A DNA stretch of 64,000 bases from assembly GCF_013359945.1 (NCBI RefSeq), contig NZ_JABWCS010000197.1:26203-90202 (forward strand), read 5' to 3'. Positions 45,286 to 54,748 of this stretch are shown here, piece by piece. Below the pieces are notes generated by a model, which was given only the letters and a program-made list of their open reading frames with translations, made no database searches and had not been told where the DNA came from. Every line of letters starts with the position of its first letter. Positions within the stretch are counted from its first letter, which is position 1. A program made the translations under genes and the position numbers. Source of the DNA: Paenibacillus agri (GTDB taxonomy: Bacteria; Bacillota; Bacilli; Paenibacillales; Paenibacillaceae).

Positions 45286-46770
45286 ATGACAGAATATCAA
45301 CTTTCTTGGGAGAATCAGACTCTGACGTGGGGAGAGAAACTCTCGTTTGATGCGGAATGTGAGTGGGCCTCGGCTGACACAGCGGCAAAATGTACCCTTT
45401 CCAAAGAAGGAGCGGATTGGGAGTGGGAAGTGTCCTCGGGGATAAGTAGAGCGCGAGCTATTGTACGCGATATCGGAATCCTGCTGGCAGCGGTTCGAGT
45501 ACGTCTTGGTGCTGCGGATCATCTCGAAGCTTTGCTTAATAATGTCGAGGCGAGTCTCGCGCTTTCAGGAAGGGAAGCCACTTTACCCTTGTCCGTCGTC
45601 AAAATGGCCGAGGATGATACACGCAGTGAGATCACCGTTCAAGCACAGCAAATTGGGAATACGATTACGAATTGGCTAAGAGAGGATGCTTTGCACGACG
45701 TTGCGATCAGACAATTCGGCCAAAAAGCACTTGGCCATCTCGAGCTTCGCAGTCGCTGTGAACAGCATTTGTGGACACCAGCTGTGGCTCAATTACTAAT
45801 GGGGCCCAGCGGCAGTCCGATCGTTATGCAGCTCTACAATGAATTTTTGCACCAAATCATTCTCCTCAGAGATGCGCTTCTACCTTTCTCCAATTGGCAG
45901 GAGGTTCCCTTCGATTTGAAAGACATAGAACGGGTCAAAGGCTTACGCTTCCTGGAGCAGCACCGTCGACAATTTCTAGTCGAGCTGCTGACTGGCGGCA
46001 TATCGCATCGAGTCATCGTCCAGTTTGCCCAGTGCACTCTTCGTACATCGATTTTGGAAGTTGGGTATGGCTTCCAATACCGCTTAGGAACGGTGCTTCC
46101 CGCTGGAATTGGACTGCCGATTGCCGCGACTGATTTCCCTCGTTCCTTACTGCGCTGGCATCCGGTATGGACAGTCAAAATAGGAAATGAACCAGAACCT
46201 GAAGCAATAGCTTTCGAATATGAACTGGATGATTACTATTCTGCCCGTTCCAATCTGCTGGATACAACGCTGACGAGTGTCGGTTCCGACAATCGGTTAC
46301 TTGACACCAACAAAGCTCAGCTCATCATTGTTGGATTAGAGCAAGGTCTTGCCGATCATGAGATGGGGGTGCAAGCCACACGAAAGTGTCAGCTTCGTCT
46401 AAAACTCAATACTGATTCAGGAGCATTTGAGGTTGATCTGGGGCAAGCTGCGCGGGGACATCGCTATTTGTATCGTTCACCAGGAACAGTAGCTGGTGAA
46501 CAGCTGTCGCCTATAACTGACGGTAGCCCTGAAGCAGCGATTCAGTCTGTTGAAGCTCAGCACCTGCTGGCTCTACCGAACCTGGTCACAGCTGCTACCG
46601 GCATTTATACCATTCAGACAAAGCAAAATTCCCTTCTGCAATGGATGCTGCTGGGTAAGCTCTATCCGGAAAATATAATTGCGGCAGATCAGACCGGTTG
46701 GGGAGATATCCAGACAACGGTAAACACACTTGGCAAGCAGTTTGGTGCCAAGTTCGTGATTGAGGGGTGA
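45286..46770 (+). CDS. Hypothetical protein of 494 residues
   Basis: This long frame has consistent coding character, with GAAGG upstream of the ATG at 45286; the frame extends upstream to 45178 without a better signal. The protein is soluble, without signal peptide or membrane segment. It is rich in Leu, Ala, Glu and Gln in the first 260 residues, and more beta-like later. I do not recognise a domain or a catalytic motif. It stands alone, convergent with an HxlR regulator whose stop lies 8 bases past its own. Confidence 0.75.
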   Translation: MTEYQLSWENQTLTWGEKLSFDAECEWASADTAAKCTLSKEGADWEWEVSSGISRARAIVRDIGILLAAVRVRLGAADHLEALLNNVEASLALSGREATLPLSVVKMAEDDTRSEITVQAQQIGNTITNWLREDALHDVAIRQFGQKALGHLELRSRCEQHLWTPAVAQLLMGPSGSPIVMQLYNEFLHQIILLRDALLPFSNWQEVPFDLKDIERVKGLRFLEQHRRQFLVELLTGGISHRVIVQFAQCTLRTSILEVGYGFQYRLGTVLPAGIGLPIAATDFPRSLLRWHPVWTVKIGNEPEPEAIAFEYELDDYYSARSNLLDTTLTSVGSDNRLLDTNKAQLIIVGLEQGLADHEMGVQATRKCQLRLKLNTDSGAFEVDLGQAARGHRYLYRSPGTVAGEQLSPITDGSPEAAIQSVEAQHLLALPNLVTAATGIYTIQTKQNSLLQWMLLGKLYPENIIAADQTGWGDIQTTVNTLGKQFGAKFVIEG

Positions 46771-46777
46771 TTTACAA

Positions 46778-47128
46778 TCAAGCTTCTAATCTGTCCAAGT
46801 AGTCGGCCCCGAAGTTACACAGCTGCTTAAGCATCGGCACCAGTCTTTCTCCAAGATCCGAGAGCAGGTATTCGACTTTAGGCGGCGCGACTGCATAGAC
46901 CTTGCGAATGATTAGTCCATCCTTTTCCAATTCTCGAAGCTGTAAGGTCAGCATCTTTTGCGTTGTTTCAGGCATGAGCTTCTGTAGTTCATTAAATCGG
47001 CAAACCTTTTTGGAAAGATAGCTAAGTATTAGCACCTTCCATTTCCCACTAATTAATTCAAGCGTCACCTCGGAGGTGCAGGTAAATGCCTTGTCTCTGA
47101 ATTGTACTTTTTGAAATGGCATCATCAC
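46778..47128 (-). CDS. HxlR-family transcriptional regulator
   Basis: The 116-residue protein has the HxlR fold: LISGKWKVLILSYLSKKVCRF, then PETTQKMLTLQLRELEKDGL and the wing PPKVEYLLSDLGERL. It is divergent from the ABC solute-binding protein gene at 47259 and convergent with the hypothetical gene at 45286-46770; either could be its target. Cys residues at about positions 17 and 43 could allow redox sensing, as in some family members. Confidence 0.87.
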   Translation of the reverse strand: MMMPFQKVQFRDKAFTCTSEVTLELISGKWKVLILSYLSKKVCRFNELQKLMPETTQKMLTLQLRELEKDGLIIRKVYAVAPPKVEYLLSDLGERLVPMLKQLCNFGADYLDRLEA

Positions 47129-47258
47129 GAGCCCTCATTTCTTTAAATTTATTTTCACAGCCATTATCGTCAATGAAGCGATTTAAAGCATACTTTTTTT
47201 ATATTCCAATCCCGATTTTTCACCCCTGATAACTCAATTCTATCCGAAAGGAAACTAT

Positions 47259-48893
47259 ATGACAATGAAAAAACCAGCTTCTTACCTATTGATGATCATA
47301 GCCTTGCTGCCTGTACTTCTAATTAATGCCTGTTCAAATACTGGCTCTAGTCCTGAGCCCGCTGTATCACAGGAGCCATCAGCCTCCGCACAGAATGCGA
47401 ATAACATGGCAAGTACCTACCCGCTTCAAACGGATCAAACGCTTAGTTATTGGCTGTTGTCCCCTTCTACGTTGAATGCTAGCATTTATGAGGTTCCCTT
47501 CTATGAGGAATGGCAAAAACGTATAGGTGTCAACTTGAAATTTTCCGAAATATCCGCATCCCAGGCGAAAGAATCGTTTAGTACGATGCTCGCCTCTGGA
47601 AATTTACCGGATATTATTGAATACAACTGGCTAAACGGTCTGCCTGGTGGTCCTGAAAAGGCGCTTAGTGAAGGCTATATTTTGAGGCTGAATGATCTGA
47701 TCGATCAACACGCCCCAAATTTAAAAAAGTATTTGCAAGAGCATCCCGAGCTGGATAAATTAATTAAAACCGACAACGGCGATTATTATGTCTTCCCGTT
47801 TCTTAAAGAAGGAGGTATGACACAGCAGTGGTCAGGTCCCGTGCTGCGCAAAGATTGGTTGACCGAGCTGGGCTTGCAGGTACCTCAAACCATTGAGGAT
47901 TGGCATACTGTCCTTACCGCATTCAAATCTCATAAAGGATCAACTCTTCCTCTAGCGCTTGGTAGCCAGACACATCCACTGCAAGGCTTTCTCGACGGCG
48001 CCTTTATTGGAGCCTTTGGTGTCATTCGCGATTTCTATGTAGAAGATGATGGGCTAGTGCGATACGGACCTCTTGAGCCAGGATACAAACAATTTCTGAG
48101 TACGATTCGGCAATGGTATGCAGAGGGACTGATCGACCCGAATTTCACGCAAACCGACCGCAAAGCGCTGGACGCTCATATGACCTCATCTGATGCTGGC
48201 GCAACAGTAGCTTCCGGTGCTGCAATAGACCGGTGGGAACAAGCCTTGACCGCGACAAATGCTGATGCCGTCTTTACATTCGCACCGTATCCTGTTCTGA
48301 ACAAAGGAGACAAGCCTAAGTTTGGCCAGTTTGCATGGCCTTACGGCGCAGAGGCTTCTGCAGCTATCGCCGCGACTAGTACTAATCCCGTTCTGGCCGT
48401 TCAAGTACTGGATTACGCTTATGGAGAAGAAGGCTATCTGCTGTTCAACTATGGGAAGGAAGGATTATCTTATAATTTGAATGACGGTAAGCCAGAATTA
48501 ACCGAGCTTATTACTCATAATCCCGATAATTTATCCTACTTGGAGGCTCTCAGCATTTACACCCATACGGTAAATCCTGGACCTTATATTGAATCAAGAG
48601 AATTAATCGATAATCTAGCGGTTACGAATGAGGACCACAATTATGATGTCTGGAAGACCGATAATTTGCAGCATGTGCTGCCTCCTATGACCATATCCGA
48701 AGCAGATTCGAGCGAATACGCTCGTATTATTAATGATATCAACACGCTTGTAGATGAAATTTCTTTAAAAATCATACTCGGAACAGAAAGTCTGGATGCT
48801 TATGATAATCTTGTGAAGCAATTGGAGCGATTAAACATTAAACGGGCTATTGAAATTCAACAGTCGGCATTTGATCGATTTAAACAAAGGTAA
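47259..48893 (+). CDS. Extracellular solute-binding lipoprotein of a CUT1 sugar ABC transporter
   Basis: The 544-residue protein has a hydrophobic signal ending in the lipobox LINAC near residue 25, then a Ser/Pro/Glu-rich linker and an LplA-type family 1 binding domain. GAAAGGAA lies upstream of the ATG. It heads a three-gene operon with two permeases. Unlike the set at 8094-11692, the binding protein comes first here, and no glycosidase or ATPase is attached. The ligand is unknown, probably an oligosaccharide. Confidence 0.92.
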   Translation: MTMKKPASYLLMIIALLPVLLINACSNTGSSPEPAVSQEPSASAQNANNMASTYPLQTDQTLSYWLLSPSTLNASIYEVPFYEEWQKRIGVNLKFSEISASQAKESFSTMLASGNLPDIIEYNWLNGLPGGPEKALSEGYILRLNDLIDQHAPNLKKYLQEHPELDKLIKTDNGDYYVFPFLKEGGMTQQWSGPVLRKDWLTELGLQVPQTIEDWHTVLTAFKSHKGSTLPLALGSQTHPLQGFLDGAFIGAFGVIRDFYVEDDGLVRYGPLEPGYKQFLSTIRQWYAEGLIDPNFTQTDRKALDAHMTSSDAGATVASGAAIDRWEQALTATNADAVFTFAPYPVLNKGDKPKFGQFAWPYGAEASAAIAATSTNPVLAVQVLDYAYGEEGYLLFNYGKEGLSYNLNDGKPELTELITHNPDNLSYLEALSIYTHTVNPGPYIESRELIDNLAVTNEDHNYDVWKTDNLQHVLPPMTISEADSSEYARIINDINTLVDEISLKIILGTESLDAYDNLVKQLERLNIKRAIEIQQSAFDRFKQR

Positions 48894-48903
48894 GTCCAAT
48901 AAA

Positions 48904-49839
48904 GTGCGAAAAAGAACCGCTCCTTCAATCAAAAAATCGCGCTTCACTTTGGACTTTTCTCGCAACAAAACACTCTACTTAATGGCACTTCCGGTTGTTG
49001 GATATTACCTTGTATTTTTTTACTGGCCAATGTACGGAGCAGTCATCGCATTTCAAAACTATTCGCCAATGAAGGGGATTTGGGGAAGCGATTGGGTCGG
49101 GCTGGATCATTTTGTTCATTTCATGAACGGGCATTATTTTTGGAGGCTGATACGCAATACCCTCATGCTTAGTTTATATTCATTGCTGTTTGGGTTCACG
49201 GCCCCCATTATATTGGCTCTGCTTCTGAATGAGGTCCGAAACCGTTTTTTGAAAAATTTCCTCCAAACGGTTTCGTATCTGCCTTATTTTATTTCCCTAA
49301 TCGTCGTTTGCGAATTGATCAGAGTGTTTACGGAATCTGGCAGCCCCATTAATTTGCTATATAGCTATCTATCCGGGTCTAGCGGCCAAGATATGCTTCA
49401 GCAGCCAAATTTATTTCGCAGCATCTACGTATCTTCAGAAATATGGCAGCAATCCGGCTGGGAATCTATTATTTATTTGGCAGCATTAACAGGTATCGAT
49501 CCTAAGCAATATGAGGCCGCACGTATTGACGGTGCAGGGAGGCTGCGACAGATTGTTTCCATTACACTCCCTGGACTTGCTCCAACGATTATTATCATGT
49601 TAATTCTGCGGCTTGGTCATCTACTAGAGGTCAGCTATGAAAAAATTATATTGCTATATAACCCTGTCAACTACGAAACGGCCGATGTTATTTCCACCTA
49701 TGTGTATCGCAAAGGTCTAATCGATAATGACTGGAGCTTCAGCTCAGCCGTAGGCTTGTTTAACTCGCTCATTAATTTGACCGTGCTTGTGCTGGCTAAC
49801 GCAATTAGTCGAAAATTCAGTGGAAAAAGTTTATGGTAA
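48904..49839 (+). CDS. CUT1 ABC transporter permease (LplB type)
   Basis: The protein is about 311 residues with six predicted helices. It has the EAA loop EAARIDGAGRLRQI and NPVNYETADVISTYVYRKG, close to the LplB at 10781-11692. I choose the GTG at 48904, with AAAGGTAAG, overlapping the stop of the binding-protein gene, at about 9 bases. The frame opens further upstream at 48850 inside the previous gene. Confidence 0.88.
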   Translation: MRKRTAPSIKKSRFTLDFSRNKTLYLMALPVVGYYLVFFYWPMYGAVIAFQNYSPMKGIWGSDWVGLDHFVHFMNGHYFWRLIRNTLMLSLYSLLFGFTAPIILALLLNEVRNRFLKNFLQTVSYLPYFISLIVVCELIRVFTESGSPINLLYSYLSGSSGQDMLQQPNLFRSIYVSSEIWQQSGWESIIYLAALTGIDPKQYEAARIDGAGRLRQIVSITLPGLAPTIIIMLILRLGHLLEVSYEKIILLYNPVNYETADVISTYVYRKGLIDNDWSFSSAVGLFNSLINLTVLVLANAISRKFSGKSLW

Positions 49840-49852
49840 TGGGGGGTCGATC

Positions 49853-50737
49853 ATGAGGAAGAAATCAATAGATTGGCCGGACCGACTTACTGTCATTTTG
49901 ATTGGAGTCATACTGAGCCTTATCGTATTTATAACGCTATATCCGCTGCTTTTTGTTTTATTCGCTTCATTCAGTGATGGAGATCAACTACTCGCGCATC
50001 GGGGACTGTTATGGAAGTCGCTTGGGTTTAACATTTCAGCCTATACCCGGGCGCTGGCTAATCCAGCCATTTGGAGCGGATACAAGAATACGATCACACT
50101 AGTACTGGGAGGTGTTATGCTCAACCTCTCTCTGACCATACTGGGCGCTTATGTGTTATCTCGGCGCAATGTGCTATGGAACAAGATGCTAATGATATTT
50201 GTCGTGGTGTCGATGTTCTTTAGCGGCGGTATGATTCCGTTTTATCTTGTCATCAAACAACTGGGCATGATGAATACCCTTTGGGCCCTTCTTCTACCCT
50301 TTTCCATCAAAACCTTTCATCTGATTATTATGAGAACAGCCTTTCTCTCCCTGCCGCCAAGCCTTGAGGAAGCGGCCCAGATTGATGGAGCAGGTCATTG
50401 GACAATGCTGCTGCGCGTTGTTATACCACTTTCCATGCCTGTAATTACGGTAATTGTGCTGTATACAGCAGTAGACAAATGGAACATGTGGTTTTTCCCA
50501 TCCATGTTTATTCAGGATCGCACACTATATCCGCTGCAGCTCGTGCTCAGAGAAATATTAATCTATAGCCAGACGGATACCATTTCCTCTGGAGCAGCTA
50601 CAGGTGAGGCATATAAGTTAGGCGAGACGATTAAATATGCGACCATTATCATTGCCACGCTGCCTGTGCTGCTCGTCTATCCGTTCCTGCAGCGTTTCTT
50701 CGTCAAAGGAGCTCTCGTCGGCTCTATTAAAGGCTGA
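49853..50737 (+). CDS. CUT1 ABC transporter permease (LplC type)
   Basis: The protein is 294 residues with six predicted helices, the EAA loop EEAAQIDGAGHWTM and the C-terminal FVKGALVGSIKG. ATG 49853 is preceded by GGGGGG at 6 bases and lies 13 bases after the LplB stop. It pairs with the LplB product to form the pore. A shared ATPase encoded elsewhere is expected. Confidence 0.91.
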   Translation: MRKKSIDWPDRLTVILIGVILSLIVFITLYPLLFVLFASFSDGDQLLAHRGLLWKSLGFNISAYTRALANPAIWSGYKNTITLVLGGVMLNLSLTILGAYVLSRRNVLWNKMLMIFVVVSMFFSGGMIPFYLVIKQLGMMNTLWALLLPFSIKTFHLIIMRTAFLSLPPSLEEAAQIDGAGHWTMLLRVVIPLSMPVITVIVLYTAVDKWNMWFFPSMFIQDRTLYPLQLVLREILIYSQTDTISSGAATGEAYKLGETIKYATIIIATLPVLLVYPFLQRFFVKGALVGSIKG

Positions 50738-50743
50738 TATGAA

Positions 50744-51553
50744 TCAGCCGACTGATCGTGACACGCTTTGGGCGTTATCGCGCCCTCTTTCACGACGGAG
50801 GATGATCGGGACCGTGATCACTGCAGCGATCACCAACAACGGAGCTAGTAAACCAGCGATGGGTAACGCCGACGCGCCATTGGCTGAAAAGACGCTAAAG
50901 TCCCAGAGCCCGTGCAGGAACATAGAGGCCACGAGCGATCCGGTAGATCGGCGGGCGAGGTAGAAAATCGAACCGAGGCCAAAAGCGATGATTACCTGGA
51001 ACAGGGCACCCGCCCCGATACCCAGGAACATGTTCGGCAGGTGGAACACTGCAAACATCGCTGTTGAGAGCAGCCAGACCCCGGTTTCACCGAATCGGCT
51101 GCGTAGAGCAGCTATCAACTGACCTCGATTGATCATCTCCTCATTGAAGCCAACCATGATACTGCCGAGGATGAGATACAGCCACATGAGGGGCGTGATC
51201 CGGGTGAAATCGCCGGTCAGCATGTTCACGATCGCGATAACCATCATGATGATCGGGAGAGTCATTGTCCAACGGGAAAGACGCCGCCTTTCCACCAGGC
51301 TGGGGCGCCACCATCCGTAGATCGTGACCATTGTGATGGTCAGCACGGCGCCGCCGGACAGCGGTGCTATATACCAGAGAAGAAGAGTCCGCTCACTCTC
51401 ACCAACTCGCGTGTAGTCGATACCGTTGAGCACGAAGATCGCGTAGAAAACTGCGCTGTAGAGGAAATAGGTGAGAACACCCCATCCTACGCGGGGACGA
51501 ACCCGAAGGGCAGGATCCAAAGATTCTTGCAGCTTGTCCCTATTGATTGACAT
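50744..51553 (-). CDS. CPBP-family intramembrane metalloprotease
   Basis: The protein is 269 residues with about eight membrane segments. It has the three CPBP/Abi motifs: EE in NEEMINRG, FxxxH in FAVFHLPN, and HGLWDF near the end, which bind the catalytic metal within the membrane. ATG 51553 follows GGGAG. The gene is richer in G and C than its neighbours and uses Arg/Gly codons accordingly, which suggests transfer. It converges with the ABC permease gene, 6 bases apart. Confidence 0.88.
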   Translation of the reverse strand: MSINRDKLQESLDPALRVRPRVGWGVLTYFLYSAVFYAIFVLNGIDYTRVGESERTLLLWYIAPLSGGAVLTITMVTIYGWWRPSLVERRRLSRWTMTLPIIMMVIAIVNMLTGDFTRITPLMWLYLILGSIMVGFNEEMINRGQLIAALRSRFGETGVWLLSTAMFAVFHLPNMFLGIGAGALFQVIIAFGLGSIFYLARRSTGSLVASMFLHGLWDFSVFSANGASALPIAGLLAPLLVIAAVITVPIILRRERGRDNAQSVSRSVG

Positions 51554-51605
51554 TATAAACACTCCCATTAAAAATTAATATTTTCTTTCATTTATTCTTG
51601 TTTTC

Positions 51606-51728
51606 TTACAAGATCAATATTTGTTGGAGAAGAAGCAAATCTTCATCGGTATAAGTCCGGTGACCCTGTTCATTATAACGGCTTGGCTTGAGTAGTCCCT
51701 TCTGACAATAAAAGTCCCAGTATAGTTC
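51606..51728 (-). pseudogene. Fragment of a MerR-family regulator
   Basis: Read leftwards, 40 codons give GLLKPSRYNEQGHRTYTDED followed by a leucine-rich LLLLQQILIL and a stop. This is the classic MerR winged-helix stretch (GLLxPxRxxxGxRxYxxxD). There is no start and no effector domain. An in-frame stop precedes it. Confidence 0.75.
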
Positions 51729-51784
51729 CTGACGTTACGTTATGCGCAAGCCCTTTTTATCCGACAAAACAAAGACATAGCCAA

Positions 51785-51832
51785 AACGCTCATATTGAAT
51801 GGGATGCCTGGGCAACATTCAATATGAGCGTT
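51785..51832. repeat. Perfect 17-bp inverted repeat
   Basis: Arms at 51785-51801 and 51816-51832 are exact complements with a 14-base loop. There is no clear T run in either direction, so it may be a weak terminator for the decayed MerR unit or a small mobile hairpin. Confidence 0.7.
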
Positions 51833-51956
51833 CTTGTTATGGTTCCACATTAGAATTGTGTACATTTAGAAATCATTCTTACTTCTCATTTGAAGTACAG
51901 TTCGAAGGTTTCGTCAGCTAATACTATGAATGAGGTTTTAAATATAATAAAAAAAG

Positions 51957-52007
51957 CAGTGGTGAGAGGACTCGAACCTCCACGGTTTCCCACTCGATTT
52001 TGAGTCG
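51957..52007 (-). pseudogene. 3' half of a tRNA-Leu (CAA anticodon)
   Basis: Read leftwards, the sequence contains an anticodon stem-loop (CGA-CTCAAAA-TCG, anticodon CAA), a long variable arm, the T arm with GGTTCGAGTCC, and an acceptor strand followed by seven T. The 5' half (acceptor, D arm) is absent; unrelated DNA replaces it. A 3' tRNA fragment like this is what integrase-type elements leave as an attachment site. Confidence 0.75.
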
Positions 52008-52056
52008 CACATGCTATTGCGACATGAGCAGAAGTTAAATCTAAGTAGAGGAATAT

Positions 52057-52103
52057 AAAACCCGCGTAAAGCCTTGTAGAATCAAGGTTTTACGCGGGTT
52101 TTT
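52057..52103. terminator. Strong hairpin beside the tRNA fragment
   Basis: A 19-bp stem with a single G-T pair (52058-52076 with 52083-52101) is flanked by A and T runs. The sequence is closely related to the orphan hairpin at 45040-45087. Confidence 0.8.
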
Positions 52104-52260
52104 GCGTTGAATTCAGAGCCAGTCTGACTTCCCGACAATCAGCGAAAAAGAAGCTGTTTTTAGACGTTGGAAAGAACTCGGAAAGAACTAAAACAGAATC
52201 AGCCCGCTCCCTACCAGTGACAAAATTAACGGAGCGATTGCTCCAGGGAGGGTATATATC

Positions 52261-53053
52261 ATGTGCAAAACAACCGTTATTACCATTGCTAATCAGAAAG
52301 GCGGCACAGGCAAAACGACCACTGCCTACAATCTGGCTTACGCCTTATCTAATGAAAGAAAAAAAGTGCTACTCGTCGATTTTGACCCACAAGGCAATCT
52401 GTCCATGTGCTTTGGCATTAAGCAGCCGGATCAACTTCCATTCTCCATGTTCAATGTCATGAACGCTATTATGAACGACGATCCCCTTCCCCCTGCTGAG
52501 GAGTATATCCACTCGCACGGAAATATCGACCTCATTCCGAGCAACATTGAGTTATCGGTTGCAGAGATTAATTTACGGGATGAAATGGGCGGGGAAAAAA
52601 ACGCTAGCATCCCTACTTGAACCGATAAAGCAGAATTACGACTACATCATCATTGACACCAATCCTTCTCTTGGATTGCTGACGATCAATGCTCTTGCCG
52701 CCAGCGATAGCGTGCTGATCCCCGTCAATCCACAGCTATGGTCTGCCACAGGATTAACCCAGTTGCTCAGAATCATTGTAAAAGTCAAAAAACGCATCAA
52801 CCCGCGCATTAGTATTTAAGGTATTCTCATGACCATGTGCAACACCCGTACCAACTTGTACAAGGAGGCTTTCCGTTTGGTTAAAGTTTACTACCGCGAA
52901 GCCTTCCACATCTTCGATGTGCAGATTCCTTTGTCCGTTAAAGTAGGCGAAGCAAACTTTTATAGTCAGAGCATTATTCAGTTTGAACCCAAATCCAAGG
53001 TAGCCGCGGCATATCAAGAACTGGCGAAGGAGCTGATGGAGAGTGGCTGCTAA
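52261..53053 (+). pseudogene. ParA/Soj-type partition ATPase, broken by a frameshift and a stop
   Basis: Residues 1-113 read intact with the deviant Walker A NQKGGTGKTTTAYNL and DFDPQGNLSMCF. Near 52595, at a run of seven A, the frame shifts by one; the other frame continues with TLASLLEPIKQNYDYIIIDT and NALAASDSVLIPVNP. At 52817-52819 a TAA falls inside the conserved stretch (ISI-stop-GILMTM), after which the same frame runs to 53053. GGAGGG precedes the ATG. A working ATPase is not expected. It overlaps the parB start and belongs to the integrative-element remnant. Confidence 0.85.
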
Positions 53054-54119
53054 ACGTCCTGTTCCCAAACTGTCCAGCATTGATGAGTTGTTATTGCTAT
53101 CGGAGAAAGACCAGCCTTTACTTGATCAAACTAGCGGAATTCAAACTATTCCCATAAATAAAATAAGAATGTATAAAGATCATCCTTTTCGCTTATATGA
53201 TGGTGAACGATTAGCGGATATGGTTAGCAGCATTGAAAGCAACGGTATTCTTGTCCCGGTCATTGTGCGAAAGATTGAGGTCGATGAGAACGGTTGTGAC
53301 CATGAAATGCTAGCTGGACATAACCGGATGAACGCGGCGCAATTACTAGGGCTTGAAAAACTGCCTGCTGTTGTAAAGGAAATGCTTACTGATGAAGAAG
53401 CCCTCATGTATGTGGTGGAAACCAATGTGTTGCAACGTTCTTTTACCGACATGCTCCCTTCTGAAAAGGCCAAGGTACTGACTCTTCGTCACTCTGAAAT
53501 GTTCTCCCAGGGCAAACGAAACGATATTATTGAGGAGCTTAAAAGCCTGGAAAACCCGCAGTACATCAGGGAAAATACAACTTCTGCCCCAGTGGGGCAG
53601 AAGTCTACCAGTCGGGATAAAGTTGCTCAAGAATACGGTTTATCTAAAAATTCCGTCTCCCGATTGCTACGTATTGACAAGCTGATTCCTGAACTAAAGC
53701 AGCGTACCGAGGTCGAGGAATTGCCTTTACGCTGCGCCGTCCATCTATCTTATCTGTCAGAAGATGAACAAAACTTAGTAGAACAAGCTGTAGCAGAAAA
53801 TGGCTTCAAAGTGGACATGAGAAAGTCCGAACTTTTGCAAGGCTACTCTGGTAAGCTCACCGTCGATCAAGCCATTAAAATCTTATCCGGCGAAGCCACC
53901 CGCAAGCCGCGCAATAAAACACCAGCCCCCTTCAAACTCAAACATAAGATATATGCGAAATACTTTTCCTCCGCTCACAAGGTGGCCGAGGTCGAGGAAA
54001 TCATCGACAAGGCATTAGAAATGTATTTTGCCATTCAGAAGCACCAACAAAATGAATCATCCCCACCCTTAAACGAGGATAACGTTCGTTTTAATTTTTA
54101 TACAAAGTCACTTAAATAA
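53043..54119 (+). CDS. ParB/Spo0J-family DNA-binding partition protein
   Basis: The protein is 358 residues. It has the ParB nuclease/CTPase domain at about residues 30-130 (HPFRLYDGERLADMVSSI, MLAGHNRMNAAQLLG, TNVLQRSFTDMLPSEKA) and the HTH domain near residue 200 (DKVAQEYGLSKNSVSRLLRI). It starts at GTG 53043, overlapping the broken parA by 11 bases. The frame is intact, in contrast to its partner. This ParB form is common in Tn916-type and other integrative elements. Confidence 0.9.
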   Translation: MAAKRPVPKLSSIDELLLLSEKDQPLLDQTSGIQTIPINKIRMYKDHPFRLYDGERLADMVSSIESNGILVPVIVRKIEVDENGCDHEMLAGHNRMNAAQLLGLEKLPAVVKEMLTDEEALMYVVETNVLQRSFTDMLPSEKAKVLTLRHSEMFSQGKRNDIIEELKSLENPQYIRENTTSAPVGQKSTSRDKVAQEYGLSKNSVSRLLRIDKLIPELKQRTEVEELPLRCAVHLSYLSEDEQNLVEQAVAENGFKVDMRKSELLQGYSGKLTVDQAIKILSGEATRKPRNKTPAPFKLKHKIYAKYFSSAHKVAEVEEIIDKALEMYFAIQKHQQNESSPPLNEDNVRFNFYTKSLK

Positions 54120-54279
54120 ATCAAATCAATTTTGAGTACATTCTGACATGCATTTCATTCATTTTCTGTTAGATGAAGACGAAAATAGACTTGGATCTTC
54201 CATTTTTTTATTTTTTTGTTTGGAAGTTGCCTTTTTCGACTCTACTCCCCATTTAATTACAGAGAGGAGATGGAAACTT

Positions 54280-54669
54280 ATGATATCGGGAGTTGGAACT
54301 AATGATTCACTTGAAAGAGCCTTCAGCAGTTATGTTAAAGCCTGTCTCCAGCACGCTCAAAAAGATTATTTTGAGAAACTGAGGCGTGATTCAACCTATG
54401 TTGTTCCCATGGATGCTGTCACTTTTGAGATTAATATCAATTATCTAGTTGGTCAGCACAATCTGCCACAACATCAACACATTCCTGTTCTTTCTCAAAT
54501 TCCTGAACTATCGCTTCTTACATCAAAGGAACAAAGACTTCTGTACCATAAATATTACGAAGACAAAACAGATAAAGAAATTGCTCGACTTTTAGGAACC
54601 AGCAGACAAGCTGTTTCCTAAATGAAATCAAATGTTTTGGTGAAGCTTAAAAGAATTATGGAGAGGTAA
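54280..54669 (+). pseudogene. Sigma-factor-like regulator of an integrative element, with premature stop
   Basis: ATG 54280 has GAGAGGAG upstream. The frame reads as a sigma-70-like protein with a C-terminal HTH (DKEIARLLGTSRQAVS) and is cut by TAA at 54619-54621 within the recognition helix. The same frame then continues for 15 codons (MKSNVLVKLKRIMER) to 54669, as the family would. The ORF7-type regulators of Tn916-like elements have this size and layout. Confidence 0.7.
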
Positions 54670-54748
54670 AAGTCCGTTTGTTTGTCGCTGTCCTCCCTTT
54701 TCATCAACATCGCCATCAGCCTACCTTGACGATAAAAGGAGGATAAAT

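Noticed and set aside
51957..52007. Functional tRNA-Leu gene
   Set aside because: Only the anticodon arm, variable arm and 3' part are present; the 5' acceptor strand and D arm are missing, so it is listed as a fragment.
54125..54145. Second copy of the tRNA-Leu attachment sequence
   Set aside because: Only the short ATTTTGAGT stretch is shared with the tRNA fragment, which can occur by chance.
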